Below are positions 9,684-21,609 of a stretch of 64,000 bases of DNA, piece after piece. Position 1 is the stretch's first letter. Each line of letters begins with the position of its first letter. Source of the stretch: Pseudofabraea citricarpa (lineage: Eukaryota; Ascomycota; Leotiomycetes; Helotiales; Dermateaceae); NCBI GenBank assembly GCA_029641185.1, contig JAPWGK010000016.1, positions 248,001-312,000 of the forward strand, given 5' to 3'. The position numbers were made by a program, and so were the translations under genes. The notes below the pieces were generated by a model that saw only the letters and a list, made by a program, of their open reading frames with translations, had not been told where the DNA came from and made no database searches.

Positions 9684-11434
9684 CGGTGAATGGAAGTGGT
9701 TTTTTCGTGAGGGTTGTTTTGTTAGATTTGAGATGTGGGCAGGGAGGGAACCCTGTATTCATATATAGTCCTAGTCGTGGGGCAGGCAAAATTTTTCTAC
9801 GCTAACCATATTACTATATTAGTTACAGTATTTCGTTGTTAGATCGGGGTGCCAGACATGGTATCGTATGGTTCGGGTGGTGATATAAGGTCAGTTAGCT
9901 CGAAATCTAATTAGGGCTTGCTAATATATTCCATTTCTCAATCGGGCCCCTTCAAATTAATACAAGGAAGGAAAAGTATAATCTCGGTCAGCATTTAAGT
10001 ACAGATATGTATGAACATATGGATTGCACTTTAATTTTTCTAATCACTGCGTAATAAAAACGGTTCGGCGATGTTTCTCATGAAAATTAAGTATCGAAAG
10101 AAGGGGAATAAGGAGGAAAGGCGAAATTCAAGCAAAAGAGAAAAGGTTGAATTAGACGTATGACATATTCATACCTACCTTGGTACTTAATTCGAGAAAT
10201 TTGAGCTCAAACTATTAGTATAGCTTCTATTAGTTGTGAAAGCTAGAGGAGTTCAAAGAATGTAAGCACTAAAATTAAGCAGTTTACAACTCGTAGAATT
10301 AGCTAACATTTAGCTTAATTTATAAAAGCTTGACTAAAAGTCATTTGTACATGAGAGTTAAAGTTGATATTTTAAGTTTATGAGCCTTATTATCTATCAC
10401 CTTCCTTACTTTTGCCTTTCGGTATTAGGTGGTAAATTTATAGTTTATTTAAAAGGTTAAAGGATAGATTCAGGAAGAATAACTCCGTATTCGTAGGAAG
10501 CTGATCAAATACACGGATCTATGCCTGCCTTGTTAAGCGACGCTAACATTAGCTGCTTCGAAAGTGTCAATATTTGTACTAAGATTTGTATAAAGGTTTT
10601 GACAGTGTGGAAACAAGCACTATGGTGATATCGGGCAGTTGGTGGAACTTGTTAAACAAGAGGAATTTATATGAGGTTATTCAGAGAGTTGAACTTCAGT
10701 TGAGGATTGAATTCAAAAATATTATAGATGTGAAGTAAAATGAAAGGCAAAGGTAAGGCACGGAGGACATCTCTCGAGAAATTGGACTTGGAGGCTATAT
10801 ATATCATGTAATATGCTCCATCCATATTGAAGTTGAATTTTGTGACACGGTACATCTAGTATAGGCCGGTTACATTATCAATTACTAAATTTAGTCACAA
10901 GCTAACTACCTCTATTTACCAAGCCTTCAGGTAATGCTTTTCAGCCCTGGCACCATTTCCTGGGTGGTGCTTCACCCAATGTCATGAACTCAGTGCCGCC
11001 TTGGGTTTTTGTATGAATGATTGCACGCCAAGAACATCTTAGCTGGAGAGGAATCTTCCACACAAATCCAAGAAGTCTTCGCGTTCTACTGCTCACTTTC
11101 CGATCCTACCTTGGATCCAGCACTAGTGCCCATGAAAACCAAAAGAAATGCGTCAGTCATGGAGATGTTGTGTGTGCCTGCCTCGCTTTACTACAAATAT
11201 GCTTTAGACATTTGGCATGGTGGCAGGAGCCTACCAATGCAACGTTCTTGTTCAAATAGCATACCATTACCTTAAAAATGACAATACTCAGAGGGAAGGA
11301 GGTAAGTTAGGTGTATTATAAAATGTTTGCTGCTCTGAATCTCTCTCGGATTTCTTTTCTACCTGCACGATCAAAGGCCACAGCTCAGCAACACCAACCC
11401 CAACCAGACCACAACCACAACTACAACCACAACC
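9684..11434. other. AT-rich non-coding block
   Basis: This 1.75-kb stretch is markedly AT-rich, especially 9960-10900, and contains no credible exon series. The composition could reflect repeat-induced point mutation of an old insertion, but no repeat ends or coding remnants can be read. The last 60 bases (CCAACCCCAACCAGACCACA and on) are the family leader of the gene at 11435. Confidence 0.5.
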
Positions 11435-12264
11435 ATGTCCGTTTCTGCTGCCGCTGCTGAATCTTCTGCTCTCCCCCCTCCCTCCTCTGGCCAAGGCCAA
11501 ACTCGTTCCCGGGCGCCCTCCCCCGCTCCTTTTCACCCCCCGGCTGCTGCCCCTACTACTGCTGCTGCTCCTATTGCTGCTGTTGCTGCTGCCCCTGCTG
11601 CTGTTGCTGCTGCTGGTCCTCTTGACCTCAGAGGTAAGATAGTCTCTCTACTTTATATTAATAAAGCTAATTGGATTACAGAAGAGAGTTTACTACGTAG
11701 AAATTGGCAACTTATCTATTCTTATGCAAGAGATAAGTAAGTTTTCCCCTTGTCTTACAGTATTTTGTTGGACCTATCAATTAACCTATTTTAATTTTAT
11801 TTAGTCACCTTGGAATCGCCGGTATCATTATCAGCTTTTTACTTTGGCATTATGCCAAAGCCTCATTCATACCACGACCGTTTCCAAACATATCTTTTCA
11901 ACCAAGCTACGCTCCTACGACTATCATTAACAACAACCCAACTACTACCATCAACGACCAACCAACGACCATCATTAATCAAAACCCTACGACTATTATC
12001 AGCAACATTATTACCACGATAACCGAGACCATTCGGATAACCGAAACATACTTATCCGTCTATACGGCTACGATCACGGTTGCACCAACTATTATTACGA
12101 CTATCAATACTCAATTCACGGTCACGACATCGACTATTATTTCACCAATCATAAATATAAATACAACTTCAGGAGCCCGACCCTTGGGGGTGGCTGATGC
12201 AGGAGAGTGGGGAGGGGCTGTGGGAGTCATGGTTTTTATTGTTTTTGTTTTATTTTTTATGTAA
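11435..12264 (+). CDS. Unknown two-TM Thr/Ile/Asn-rich protein, intact family member (copy C)
   Basis: The model is join(11435..11736,11805..12264), 253 aa. A further 48-nt in-frame intron at 11634-11681 (GTAAGA, CTAAT, TTACAG) is likely, which would give 237 aa. Order: Ala/Pro/Ser-rich N-terminus; a conserved SLLRRNWQLIYSYARDN block at the exon junction; first membrane segment LGIAGIIISFLLWHYA; FIPRPFPNISFQPSYAP; about 90 residues rich in Thr, Ile and Asn (TTIINNNPTTTINDQP, ITTITETIRITET); and a C-terminal hydrophobic end VGVMVFIVFVLFFM directly before the stop. The C-terminus could be a tail anchor or a lipid-anchor signal. I know no family with this plan. Two damaged copies lie 3-5 kb upstream. 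The splice site at 11737 is conserved in copy A, which supports the model. Confidence 0.6.
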
Positions 12265-12573
12265 ATTAGGAATCAACCAAGCAGAGGGAGGATCAGGCAA
12301 ACAACCAAGACGAGACATCTTTTAATTTCAACACCTTTAACCACCGGCCTTGCATACCAAAGTCAAAAAGTGATCACAATGCCGAGAATAGCCAGGTGAC
12401 TAAACGAGTAACCCAGCTTTGCTCTATTATCCTAGGCCGCAGGCCTATACAACACCAGCACATACTAGGTACCCACGCTATCCCATAGGGTAGATGCCTA
12501 CCTACCTATTTATACCAAAGCGCCCAAAAGCAACACGACAATTCTCCAAATTCCACAGCTTCACATCGATGAG
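12265..12573. other. Gap with family 3' flank and F-box gene promoter
   Basis: The first 80 bases are shared with the 3' side of copies A and B. The remainder is the upstream region of the F-box gene. Nothing else is seen. Confidence 0.45.
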
Positions 12574-13770
12574 ATGGCAGCGATTCCCCTTGGTCCTCGC
12601 GTCGGAGATGTCCCCCCCGCCGAGACACAAATATCGGTTGAAGGAGGAACAGCCATTACGGAATTCGACGAGTACACATTTCGGGCCCCTCGTCCAGGAT
12701 TCTTCTTGGGCGACTCGCGGACGGCTGACGGAGAAGAGAATATAATCTCGCGCTTCGATCTCAACAAGGGGATCCCAGATTGGTCGTCGTTCTTCGACGG
12801 GTTGCCGTTTGAGCTGCTGACGGAAATCGTGGGATATCTCGACGTATGCTCGCTGGTGGCCCTGCGAGCCGTCAGCCGGCGCACCAAGGAAACCGTCGAC
12901 GGCGTCAAAGACTTCCGGCGCGTGGCCGCGTTCCCCAAGCTGCTCGGCGCCGTGGTGCAGCTGCAATGCCGCTTCCACAGCCTCGATACCCTGGCCAGAT
13001 GTGTCTGGGACCCGATGTGCATCAGCTGCGGGCACTTCGGTGATTTCTTGGATCTGGTCAAGGCCCAGCGGTTGTGCTATAAGTGCTGGAGAGGAGATGA
13101 GCGGATATGGCCACTTATCCGGCGCCTGACCTCGATGGACAAGAGCATACAGCTGGTGCCGGGGTTTTATGGCGCCACGGGGAATGGCATTGTGCGCAGT
13201 AAAAGGGTCATCTTCGAAAATAGCTTCTTTGGAGAATCTTTCGCCCAGGTGGTGGAATACAATGCGCCAGCAGTAGACCAGTTTTCTCACCTCATCCCTC
13301 ATTTCCTCCGCTATATGGTCGTCATTCGCGCACCGTATTTTGACGAGGGCACACAGTCCTTTGAGGAGGGATTCTGTTGCCGTGCCTGTGCATACCAGGG
13401 TGAAACGCATAACGCATGGAATATCCATAATCAGTTGTCTCCTGGACCCTTTCCTGCCTGGGCCCTTCCGTGGAGAAGATATACAAGAGATGGTATGCAA
13501 GGGCACATTCACAAGTACGGTCGAATTTTCAGGGTGACGCAGGGAAACGGAAAGATACGATATGTGCACGAGAAACCGTTTCGTCGGTATAGCTCTTGGT
13601 CAGATAATGCTGCGGAGTTGGTTAGCATGTGGCCTGTCTTGCGTGATTGCCGCGACAAGAAACTTGATCTACCTCAGCTGATGTGTTTCCTTCCAGCATG
13701 GTGTCATGTTTCTTCCAATTCAGACAAATACCCATATCACAGATATACAGAAACGCTTGCCGATTCCTAG
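12574..13770 (+). CDS. F-box domain protein
   Basis: This is a single-exon frame of 398 aa. An F-box lies at about residues 75-118, with the typical start LPFELLTEIVGYLDVCSLVA and then LRAVSRRTKETV. F-boxes bind Skp1 and recruit substrates to SCF ubiquitin ligases. A Cys-rich knot (CISCGHFGDF through LCYKCW, about residues 147-170) is probably a small zinc site. The C-terminal half (FRVTQGNGKIRYVHEKPF and following) shows no repeat or known binding domain, so the substrate is unknown. A 355-codon frame on the opposite strand is a shadow of this GC-rich gene. Confidence 0.8.
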   Translation: MAAIPLGPRVGDVPPAETQISVEGGTAITEFDEYTFRAPRPGFFLGDSRTADGEENIISRFDLNKGIPDWSSFFDGLPFELLTEIVGYLDVCSLVALRAVSRRTKETVDGVKDFRRVAAFPKLLGAVVQLQCRFHSLDTLARCVWDPMCISCGHFGDFLDLVKAQRLCYKCWRGDERIWPLIRRLTSMDKSIQLVPGFYGATGNGIVRSKRVIFENSFFGESFAQVVEYNAPAVDQFSHLIPHFLRYMVVIRAPYFDEGTQSFEEGFCCRACAYQGETHNAWNIHNQLSPGPFPAWALPWRRYTRDGMQGHIHKYGRIFRVTQGNGKIRYVHEKPFRRYSSWSDNAAELVSMWPVLRDCRDKKLDLPQLMCFLPAWCHVSSNSDKYPYHRYTETLADS

Positions 13771-16575
13771 ATATTGTTGCTTCGAGTCTGATTACTAGGA
13801 ACGAGACGACTTTTTTCAATCAAAGGCAACCAACTCGTTGAGGAGAAAACCTAACATAGAGAGACATGTAGTTGGCTGTCCCAAAACAAACTGCTAAGCG
13901 AGCATGTTTTCATCTCATATCCTGCTCGGCTAATTTCATCGACCAGGTCGGGCTTTATCGATCTCGAGGTGCAAAATCTGTTCCACCGAAAGCAAGCAGG
14001 TTCGGAATTGATTTTGTTACCAATGTCGCGGTTCCCGGTGCCATCTTATTTCTCCCACCCGAAAAGCCTTTCGTGCGAACTGAAGGAGGAATCCAGGCCC
14101 GAAACGCAACGGAGGATCCCAACAGAGGCGGATTCGGGGCGAGTCTTTTCCTTCGACACCCACGGAGATAAATCTGCCGAGTATTCAAGCGACAATGAGT
14201 TGAAAGCGAGAAAGAGTTCCAATGCTCGTCTGGGAACAGAATATTTAGTGGTGTGGTCGGATCTGTCCGACAGAACAGTCTCCTAGACAGATCCAAGAAT
14301 CAGAAGTTCTGGAGATATGGTAGGCAGAAAGCCGTTCAGTGCTGGGGCGGCACGAGCAGGTCAGAGAGGAGAGAGAGCACGGCATCTGGATTCTGGACGG
14401 GCTGGTGATCAGTCGCTTGCGTAATCACAGGGCCCGCGGGAGGTCTGTGAGATGGCTATGACCTGACTTTGTCTTCGTTATCGAGGATCTCTCCCGTGTG
14501 ACACGTGTGAGCGTAAACTCTGAGCCTCTGCGGTGTTTTCAGCATTCTTCACTGTCTTGACTTAGATGAGAAGGAAGTACGACTCCCGCTACACCGAGTT
14601 TAGAGACCGAGCACCGAGACGCGGTCGATCGAAGCAACAGATTTATCAAGGTATCTAATAGAGGAAGGGTCGAGTGATATGTTTGGTCAGGGTTGGTGTT
14701 TGAGTGCAGTTGGGGAATTTGATAGGATTGTTGTATTCTTGAGAGTAGAGACGTGGTAATTTTGAAGTTCGTATGTTTTGTTCTGACAGTTACAAAGTGA
14801 GTGAAGATGCGAGATTGCTTCCACGGGAGAACCATATTCCGATCACGAGTTTCTGCACCTGTGTCTGCGTATACATCACCTGACCTAGATAAGAGGCTCA
14901 TAGGTAGAGTTCGAAGGATTTATTGTCCTATGACCCGCAGCATAAGGTGTGTATGGGTCATGTGCTGGTCTGAGATAAGTATCTACCTTGTTCATCATAT
15001 GAATTGAGTAGGTTAAGCTGTGACTGAGAAGAGAAGGAATTAGTACCACGTGATATACCAAAGCAGATGTTGGTTAACGAGGAGTTTATTTCACGTCAAA
15101 GGTCAAGCTCTTCTTCCTTCATTATTCAAGATGCATTGTCCAATTATTAACGTCCACACATCTGACCGATTTGAACGACGGCAAACCACAAGCCCCGACT
15201 GACCGCGACTTGGCGGGCATCCTTGGCTGCCGGCGATCCGCCTTGTGCTTGTTTGTGCGGGTGCTTGTGTGACGGACGAGTCAAGAAAGAGTCAATAACA
15301 ACGATGACTTGCATTCTGGCTAAGCTCAACAGGAACACAGCTCGCGTGCTCAGGATCAGGAATTAAAAAAGAAGAGCAGCCGCGTCAGGGACGTGAGGTG
15401 TGCTACGGGGTACATATCTGCGTGTGCGGCGGTGCGCTCGGGTGAAGCGACGACGGGGGGAAGACGCGTAGGCTGATGGTCGACCAAACAGTGGCTCTGA
15501 GTTCTCTGACGTCTCCTGCTTTGTCGCCGGCAGAGTTGCAGATTTGCAGAGATGAACTAGAATAGCGACGACCCCCCAGCCACAAACGCACCCACCACAT
15601 TGCTATCATCGCAAAGGAACAAGAGGAGATGTAGGAGATGGCCGAACAAGCAAGGCTGCTGATCCTTTGGCCGCAGTCTTTATTGGTTAAGCAAGCAGTA
15701 TTATGAAGTCTGAAGATGCGATGCTTTGCTCTGCTCTGCTCTGCTTTAACACAGCACTTGTAGCGGGATAACTTAAAGCTTCTCTCTTATGGCCTTATCA
15801 CCAAGTCGGCCTCTCCTTTTCCCCCAAATGCCACTCCTTCTGGCCGGTAAGATTAAAATCTCATCTCAAGTCAGGATGCAGAACCAGGATCTCAGCAAGA
15901 CAAGTGGACCCCCCAAGTCGGAACAGGGCACACCAGCCACGGGAAGGTGGGGGAGAAGGCATTCGCAGGCATTCGCAGGCATTCACATCCTGGCATCATA
16001 AGTCTTGTCCACGCAACCTCTACACCCGGTGCCCACTTCTTCAACCCTCAACCACCTATCAGCAGCTCATCCTGTCAATGGGAATATGCGAATACAGTAT
16101 GCGAGCATGCGCCGCCGCAGAGAAGTCATGAACAAATATCACCCGTTATCTCCGCCCTCTTGCTTCCCCCCCTCCTCCCATTCCACTTCCAACCTTCCAA
16201 CTCGACTTCTGCTTTGGGCAATTGGGCTCGTGACTACTTCTTTATCAACTTTGCCTTTGCTGCTTGGACGCGGTGTAGAAGCTCCAAACATCAGCTTATA
16301 CTGCCAAGCTCCTCTCTCTGTTGCGCTTCCTGCCCTAACGACTTGGCACCTGGGGAACTCGGAACAGAGCGAGAAAAACGAAAGAGCGAGTCTTGATTAA
16401 ATACGTACAGTGCCCCCCCGAGGGATCTTTGCCGATCGAAGAAGGCGAAAAAAACATCTCTGGATCCCTTCGACCTCTCTACCATATCCTACACTTTCCC
16501 TACGACCCCTAAGCATCCGTATCCGTTGCTTTGACCACAGCTTTCCCTAGTCGCAGCCTTTCCCGCAGCCTCGCC
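13771..16575. other. Long non-coding spacer
   Basis: 2.8 kb contain no exon set I can support; the open frames lack domains and consistent splice sites. The part nearest 16575 is pyrimidine-rich and is likely promoter and 5' leader of the LicD-like gene. A 10-bp unit GGCATTCGCA is repeated about three times at 15959-15990. A CTCTGCTCTG repeat occurs near 15728. Confidence 0.45.
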
Positions 16576-17587
16576 ATGAAGCTCCAACATATCCTCTCGA
16601 GTTTCGCAACCGCCCTCCTGCTGACGCCCGCCCTCGCGGCTCCCTCACCACAGCCAGATCCCACCGATGCATCACCCGCACAGCTCGAGCGACGAGACGA
16701 GGACGAACACAAACCCGTAGACAACAAGTACTTCCACGAGCCCGGGAGCAACGACCAATTGGGCCACTACGACATCAGATACTACACAGAGCCCGTCTCG
16801 TACGAGGAGCACCGCAATTCACTCCGCTACTTGATCCGCGCGTACTTGACCGTCTTCCGCGAGCACAATGTCGAGACGTGGATCGCACACGGGACGCTGT
16901 TGGGGTGGTGGTGGAATGGAAAGATCATGCCGTGGGACCCCGACTTGGACACCCAGGTGTCGGCTTCGACGCTGACGTGGCTCGGAGAGAACATGAACAT
17001 GACATACCACAACTACACCGGTCTCTCCCCTAGCGGCGAGACCGTCCAGCGCACTTATCTCCTCGATATTAACCCCAACTCGGCCGAGAGAGTCAGAGGA
17101 GACGGACAGAACGTGATCGATGCCCGATTTATCGACATCAGCAACGGCATGTTCATCGATATTACGGGTCTGAGCGAGACGAACCCCTCAGTGCAGCCGG
17201 GAATTTGGAGCTGCAAGAACTACCACCGTTACCGCACGAGAGACCTGTATCCTTTGAGGGAGACGGTTTTCGAGGGGGTGCCAGCTACCGTGCCGTACAG
17301 CTTTGACAGGATCCTCACTGAGGAGTATAGTCAGAAGGCGTTGACAAAGACTTCATTTCAGGGGTAAGTGTTTTCAATTCGATTTGACGGGTCTTTTCTA
17401 ACACGACAATAGGCATCGATGGCACCCCGAACAAAAGGAGTGGATCAAGGAGCCTGAACAGGACTCCCTCTCGCACAAGAGACGTGACATCGAAGCCGAT
17501 GTCATGAGCCCGCACATCCCGAGAAGCGTGATGGGTGACGAGGAGCCGGCTGGGGGTCTTGGAAATCTGGTCAGAGCCTTCGCGTGA
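16576..17587 (+). CDS. Secreted LicD-family protein
   Basis: The model is join(16576..17363,17413..17587), 320 aa. The ATG at 16576 is chosen over upstream in-frame positions because a clean signal peptide follows (MKLQHILSSFATALLLTPAL, cleavage near Ala22). The LicD core is at residues 106-125: GTLLGWWWNGKIMPWDPDLD, with the acidic DPDLD expected to bind metal and a nucleotide or phospho-donor. Upstream, EEHRNSLRYLIRAYLTVF and WIAHG also fit LicD/fukutin-type phosphotransferases. In fungi such proteins are linked to mannosylphosphate or phosphocholine-type modification of glycans; the real acceptor here cannot be read. The C-terminus after the 49-nt intron is short and charged (HRWHPEQKEWIKEPEQ). 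Confidence 0.8.
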
Positions 17588-19081
17588 TGAGGCGAAATCC
17601 TCTGGAGATGAAGAAGCCAAGTAAAATCAGACACGCACGTCAAGATGCGTGGAGGGGGTTGATGTGAGCATCGCCGATGAAGAATTGGAAAGCAGAGAAG
17701 CCCAACGGTGGGCAGGCAAACATGATGTCACGTAAATCAACTCGGGGGCAGGAGGAGAAGAAGCGGCGGAGGAAGATGAGAAAGACGAAGAGGATGAAGA
17801 AGACAGTGGAGATGATACCCCAAATAAGTACCTACCTAGGTAGCTATTCCAGCACAACAAGCGGCATTGCAGCGGCGTTTTACTTTTCCTTTTATTTTGT
17901 CTCCTTTTTTTTTGGGATCTTTTCTTCTCTTGTAATTGTATCGTCCTGGAAATCACTGGAGTGGCTAGGTCGGTGTTGGTGTAGGTGTCGGTGTCGGTAT
18001 GGACGGCGTGTATACATGGCATAGATAGATAAGCCTTATCCATCCCTCTTGGGTGTTTTTAGCACAAAAAGAAAAGAAATAGAAAAGAACACGATACACA
18101 TATCTACGGCTGTCTGTACTATACTGTAACTGTACTGTGCAATGATGTGCCATGCTGAAGACGATCTCTTGATGTGGGTGTCTGAGTCGACAGTTAGCAG
18201 TTTGCATATCCTCGTCGATGGTGTACGTACAATGTACGTACAGTACTGTACTGCACCTAGTGGTGGTGCTGCTGCTGTAGTAAATAGACTAGAATGCTTT
18301 AAGCTGAAACGAGATAGGCGCTTTGGAGAAAGAGAAACGCGGGGAGCTGCGTGTACTGTACTGTACTGTGCTGTATTGTACTGTATGGTACGGGACTATT
18401 GTAAAGGTACATCACATCATATCACATTACATCTTACCCCGTTATCGAGTAGACGCCAGATGGCTGGCTAGCTATTATGTAAAGGTAGGTAGGTAGGTAG
18501 ATAACCAATATGCGGGGAAATTTAGTAGTGAGAATACCATCATTTCATCACCGGATTGGCCGAGCGGAGGATTTGCTTTTCATTGCTTATATGTAGGTAG
18601 GTAGTAGGTAAGATAAGACAAGGAAGAGGAGAAAGAGAAAGAGAAAGTGAAAGAGTCGCCGCCTACTCCTCTCTGGTGAATCGTTATCAAGAAGCTTCAC
18701 ATGTCTTCCAACGCTTACGGGTATCGAGCGGACGATTGTTATCATATGCGGAATGTGACATTCCCATCGTGTCGTGATGGGTATCTACTTGCTTGCTTGC
18801 TGACGATAGATAGGCAGATAAGGGGAGGGGAAAGGAAAGGAAAGGAAAGGAAAGTCAGCCCGTCTGACGAACTCCGCTACATTGGTACACGCACCCAACT
18901 CCGCGAGCCAGCGGGCTAAGCGAGGTCCGGCATGTAGTATCTAGTCAGTACCTACCTATAGGCGTATAAAAGCAGACAGAGCCGAGGGGGGTATCGAGGC
19001 ATCTCTTTCTTGGCCAGGAATTATCTCGACCTGGGATCCGATTTTTGAGTTTGTGTTTTTGCTTTTTTTGTTGAGAGAGAT
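17588..19081. other. Spacer rich in simple repeats
   Basis: 1.5 kb without a supported gene. It contains clustered GTACTGTACTG-type words at 18110-18140, 18220-18255 and 18350-18395, TAGG tetranucleotide runs at 18480-18505 and 18595-18612, GAGAAA runs near 18630, and a GGAAA run at 18828-18853. The TACTG words are near-palindromic (GTACGTACAATGTACGTAC at 18221) and could fold into hairpins. Confidence 0.55.
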
Positions 19082-20716
19082 ATGACGAGAACTCCCGTCC
19101 CAGCTGGCCTGCCGGTTCCTGACCCCACCGAGTCGTACTGGCAGACTCCCAAGCACGAGCTCGCGAATCACCGCACGACCGAGGAGCTGCCCCTGCCTGA
19201 CGAGGTGGTGGATTATGTCGTTGTTGGTTTGTTTTCACGTTCTTTCTTCTTTCTTTCTCTTGTTTTCTTGCTGAAGGGAGAGTGGAAATGCTAAAGGACA
19301 CACAATAGGATCCGGGATCACGGGGTCCTTGATAAGTTATAAACTCCTCGAGCAGGAGAAGGATGTGTCGATCCTTATGCTCGAAGCGAGGGAGGCTTGT
19401 AGTGGAGCTACTGGTATTTTCCCGTTTTCTTCCCGTGTCTGAGAGAAAGACAGAAGAAGAAAGAGAGAAAGCAGCAAGGTCTAACTGAAAAATAGGAAGA
19501 AACGGCGGCCACTGCCGCGCTGGACGCTATCAAGAATTCTCAGCCGACCTCGCCACGTACGGGCTCGACGAGGCGCTCCGGTTCGAGCGCCTAGAGGCAG
19601 ACACCATCGCGTCGGTCGTGTCTCTGATCCGCAAGGAGAACATCCAATGTGATCTGCGGAGCGTCGAGGGAGTAGAGCTCTGGACAGAGACCAAAGATCT
19701 CGACGAGATGCTCGCTAACATCGAGACGCGAGAGCAAGTAGCCGAGAAGATCAGATACCCGAAGAAGATCTGGGCCGGGGATGAGCTGGACACGCTCCTC
19801 ATCCCAGACGCCAAGGGAGCCGTCAGTTTCCAGGGCTGGGTCCTCAGCCCGTATAAGTTCATCTGCAGCATCCTGGCCATCTGCCTCCAGAAGAACGAGA
19901 CTAAAAGCAATGGAGAGGAGAAGAAGCAGAGGTTTAACCTCCAAACCACAACTCCCGTGTTGGATGTCGAGAAGGTCCGTCCTCGCTCTGACCAAAAGGG
20001 ACACACGACATGGCGAGTCACAACACCCAGAGGAATCGTCACGGCAAAGAATGTCGTCCTGGCTACAAATGCCTATACAGCTGCCCTGTATCCTCCCCTA
20101 TCAGACTTCATCGTCCCCACGCGCGGCCAGATCACGGCTCTCCGACCGGGGAAGAAGATCGAGGGAAACCCGGTCCTCGAGATGTCCATGGCTGTCTTTA
20201 CGAGAGAGACCTGTGATTATTTCCAGAGCCGGGCCGAGTGGTTCTCTGGCGCGGGCGACATCATCGTTGGTTCGTACCTTGCATCATTTTCTTCTTGTCG
20301 TAGTCTTGTGGTAGATAGCTGATACCTCAACCATAGGGGGCGCAAGAGAGATAGCCAAAAACGGACACGGCCAGTTCAGCAGCGAGCAACCTATCCTGGA
20401 TGATTCCAGCATCAACCCCGACATCGCCATCCACCAGGTCGCTTCCTTCACCCAGAACTTTGGACGGGAGAATTGGGGAGAGGAAGGTGACACCATCATG
20501 CAGTGGACGGGCATCATGGGTTATACGCGTGATACGCAACCTGTGGTCGGTAAGGCCGACGAGGGTTTGTGGGTCTGTGTGGGCTTCAATGGCCATGGTA
20601 TGGCGCTCGTGGAACGTTGTGCCGAGGCGCTTGTGGGGTTGATTGAGGGGCGGGAGAGTGAGGTTAGAGAGTGGTTTCCTAGATCTTACGGGCTTGAGAG
20701 GGTTGTTGGGAAGTAG
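19082..20716 (+). CDS. FAD-dependent oxidoreductase (DAO family)
   Basis: The model is join(19082..19226,19309..19413,19496..20269,20337..20716), 467 aa, four exons with phase-1 introns. The ADP-binding beta-alpha-beta motif is split by intron 1: VDYVVVGSGITGSL at about residues 43-56. It is followed by SILMLEAREACSGATGRNGGHC, which holds the Glu that binds the adenosine ribose. FQGWVLSPYKF and the C-terminal QWTGIMGYTRDTQPVVG and GFNGHGMALVERCA are the usual second FAD-contact regions of D-amino-acid/glycine oxidase-like enzymes. It probably oxidises an amine or amino acid using O2. No peroxisomal SKL-type end is present (the protein ends VVGK). The neighbouring Zn2Cys6 gene may or may not be related. 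Confidence 0.85.
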
Positions 20717-21609
20717 ATGGGGAGAGGGTGGGAGTTCGCAGGTGCGGGTGTAGGTGTTTGGAGGATTGGAGTGATGATGTGTACACGACTTGGATTGAAT
20801 ATGCGAGCGAGGGGGATTTTGGGAACTTGATTACTGAAGCGGGTATGTGTTTCTTCTGCTCTTTTCTTATCCATTTTATTTATAATAAATAAAGTAACAA
20901 TTTTCAAATCATTTTTGTTCCTATTGGCACGACCATGATCGGAATAAAGTAGTTGTCTATTATGCTATAAACTAACACAGCCACTTGTTAGATTATGGAT
21001 GCCTTTTAGATCAAGAATTTCAATGGTCCCAAAGTATATTGCCATAGAATGGCTGGTATTCTTGTGTCTTCTACGAAGTATCCTGAATCCTGAATCGAAG
21101 CTCACTCCCTCGCTTCTCCTGTCTCGCTTATTGAATGGTCATCGAACAAGTTTATTCTACTCACTAGCAACTCATTTAACCATTTTTAGTGACGAATGAA
21201 ATTAGAGGCATGATTCAAGAGGTAAATATAATGAACAAACTATCAATTCAAGATGGGCGTACACTGGCAGATGCTCCATTTTGACAAACACAAAAAGGAC
21301 CTAAGTGCTTCCCTAAGCGGTATACTAACTGTCAAGAATAAGGCCTCGAATTTGATCTGTTATATAATCATGATGCAAAGTAGACTCCTACCACAAATCA
21401 ATGCTATTAACAGATCATTTCTCATGAAGTTACGCCCCTACTCTTCCTATCCATATAAATCACGTGGCAGCGAGTGGATCGACGGGTTTCAGCCACGGCT
21501 AAATTTGGCTCTCACAGCCCCATTCGCAAGTCCTGGATTCGCGTCTTCAACAAGTCCGTCTCTGATATACTTCTTCTAGAAACATAACAGCATTCTCCTA
21601 GGGGTTTCA
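20717..21609. other. Non-coding gap
   Basis: 893 bp, increasingly AT-rich, with no supported gene. It contains the 3' end of the oxidoreductase transcript and the promoter of the Zn2Cys6 regulator. Confidence 0.45.

Noticed and set aside
12502..13569. 355-codon open frame opposite the F-box gene
   Set aside because: It mirrors a GC-rich coding region, shows no domain and has odd composition; the plus-strand frame has F-box and Cys motifs.
14539..14901. 120-codon minus-strand frame
   Set aside because: No domain, no splice context, composition like surrounding spacer.
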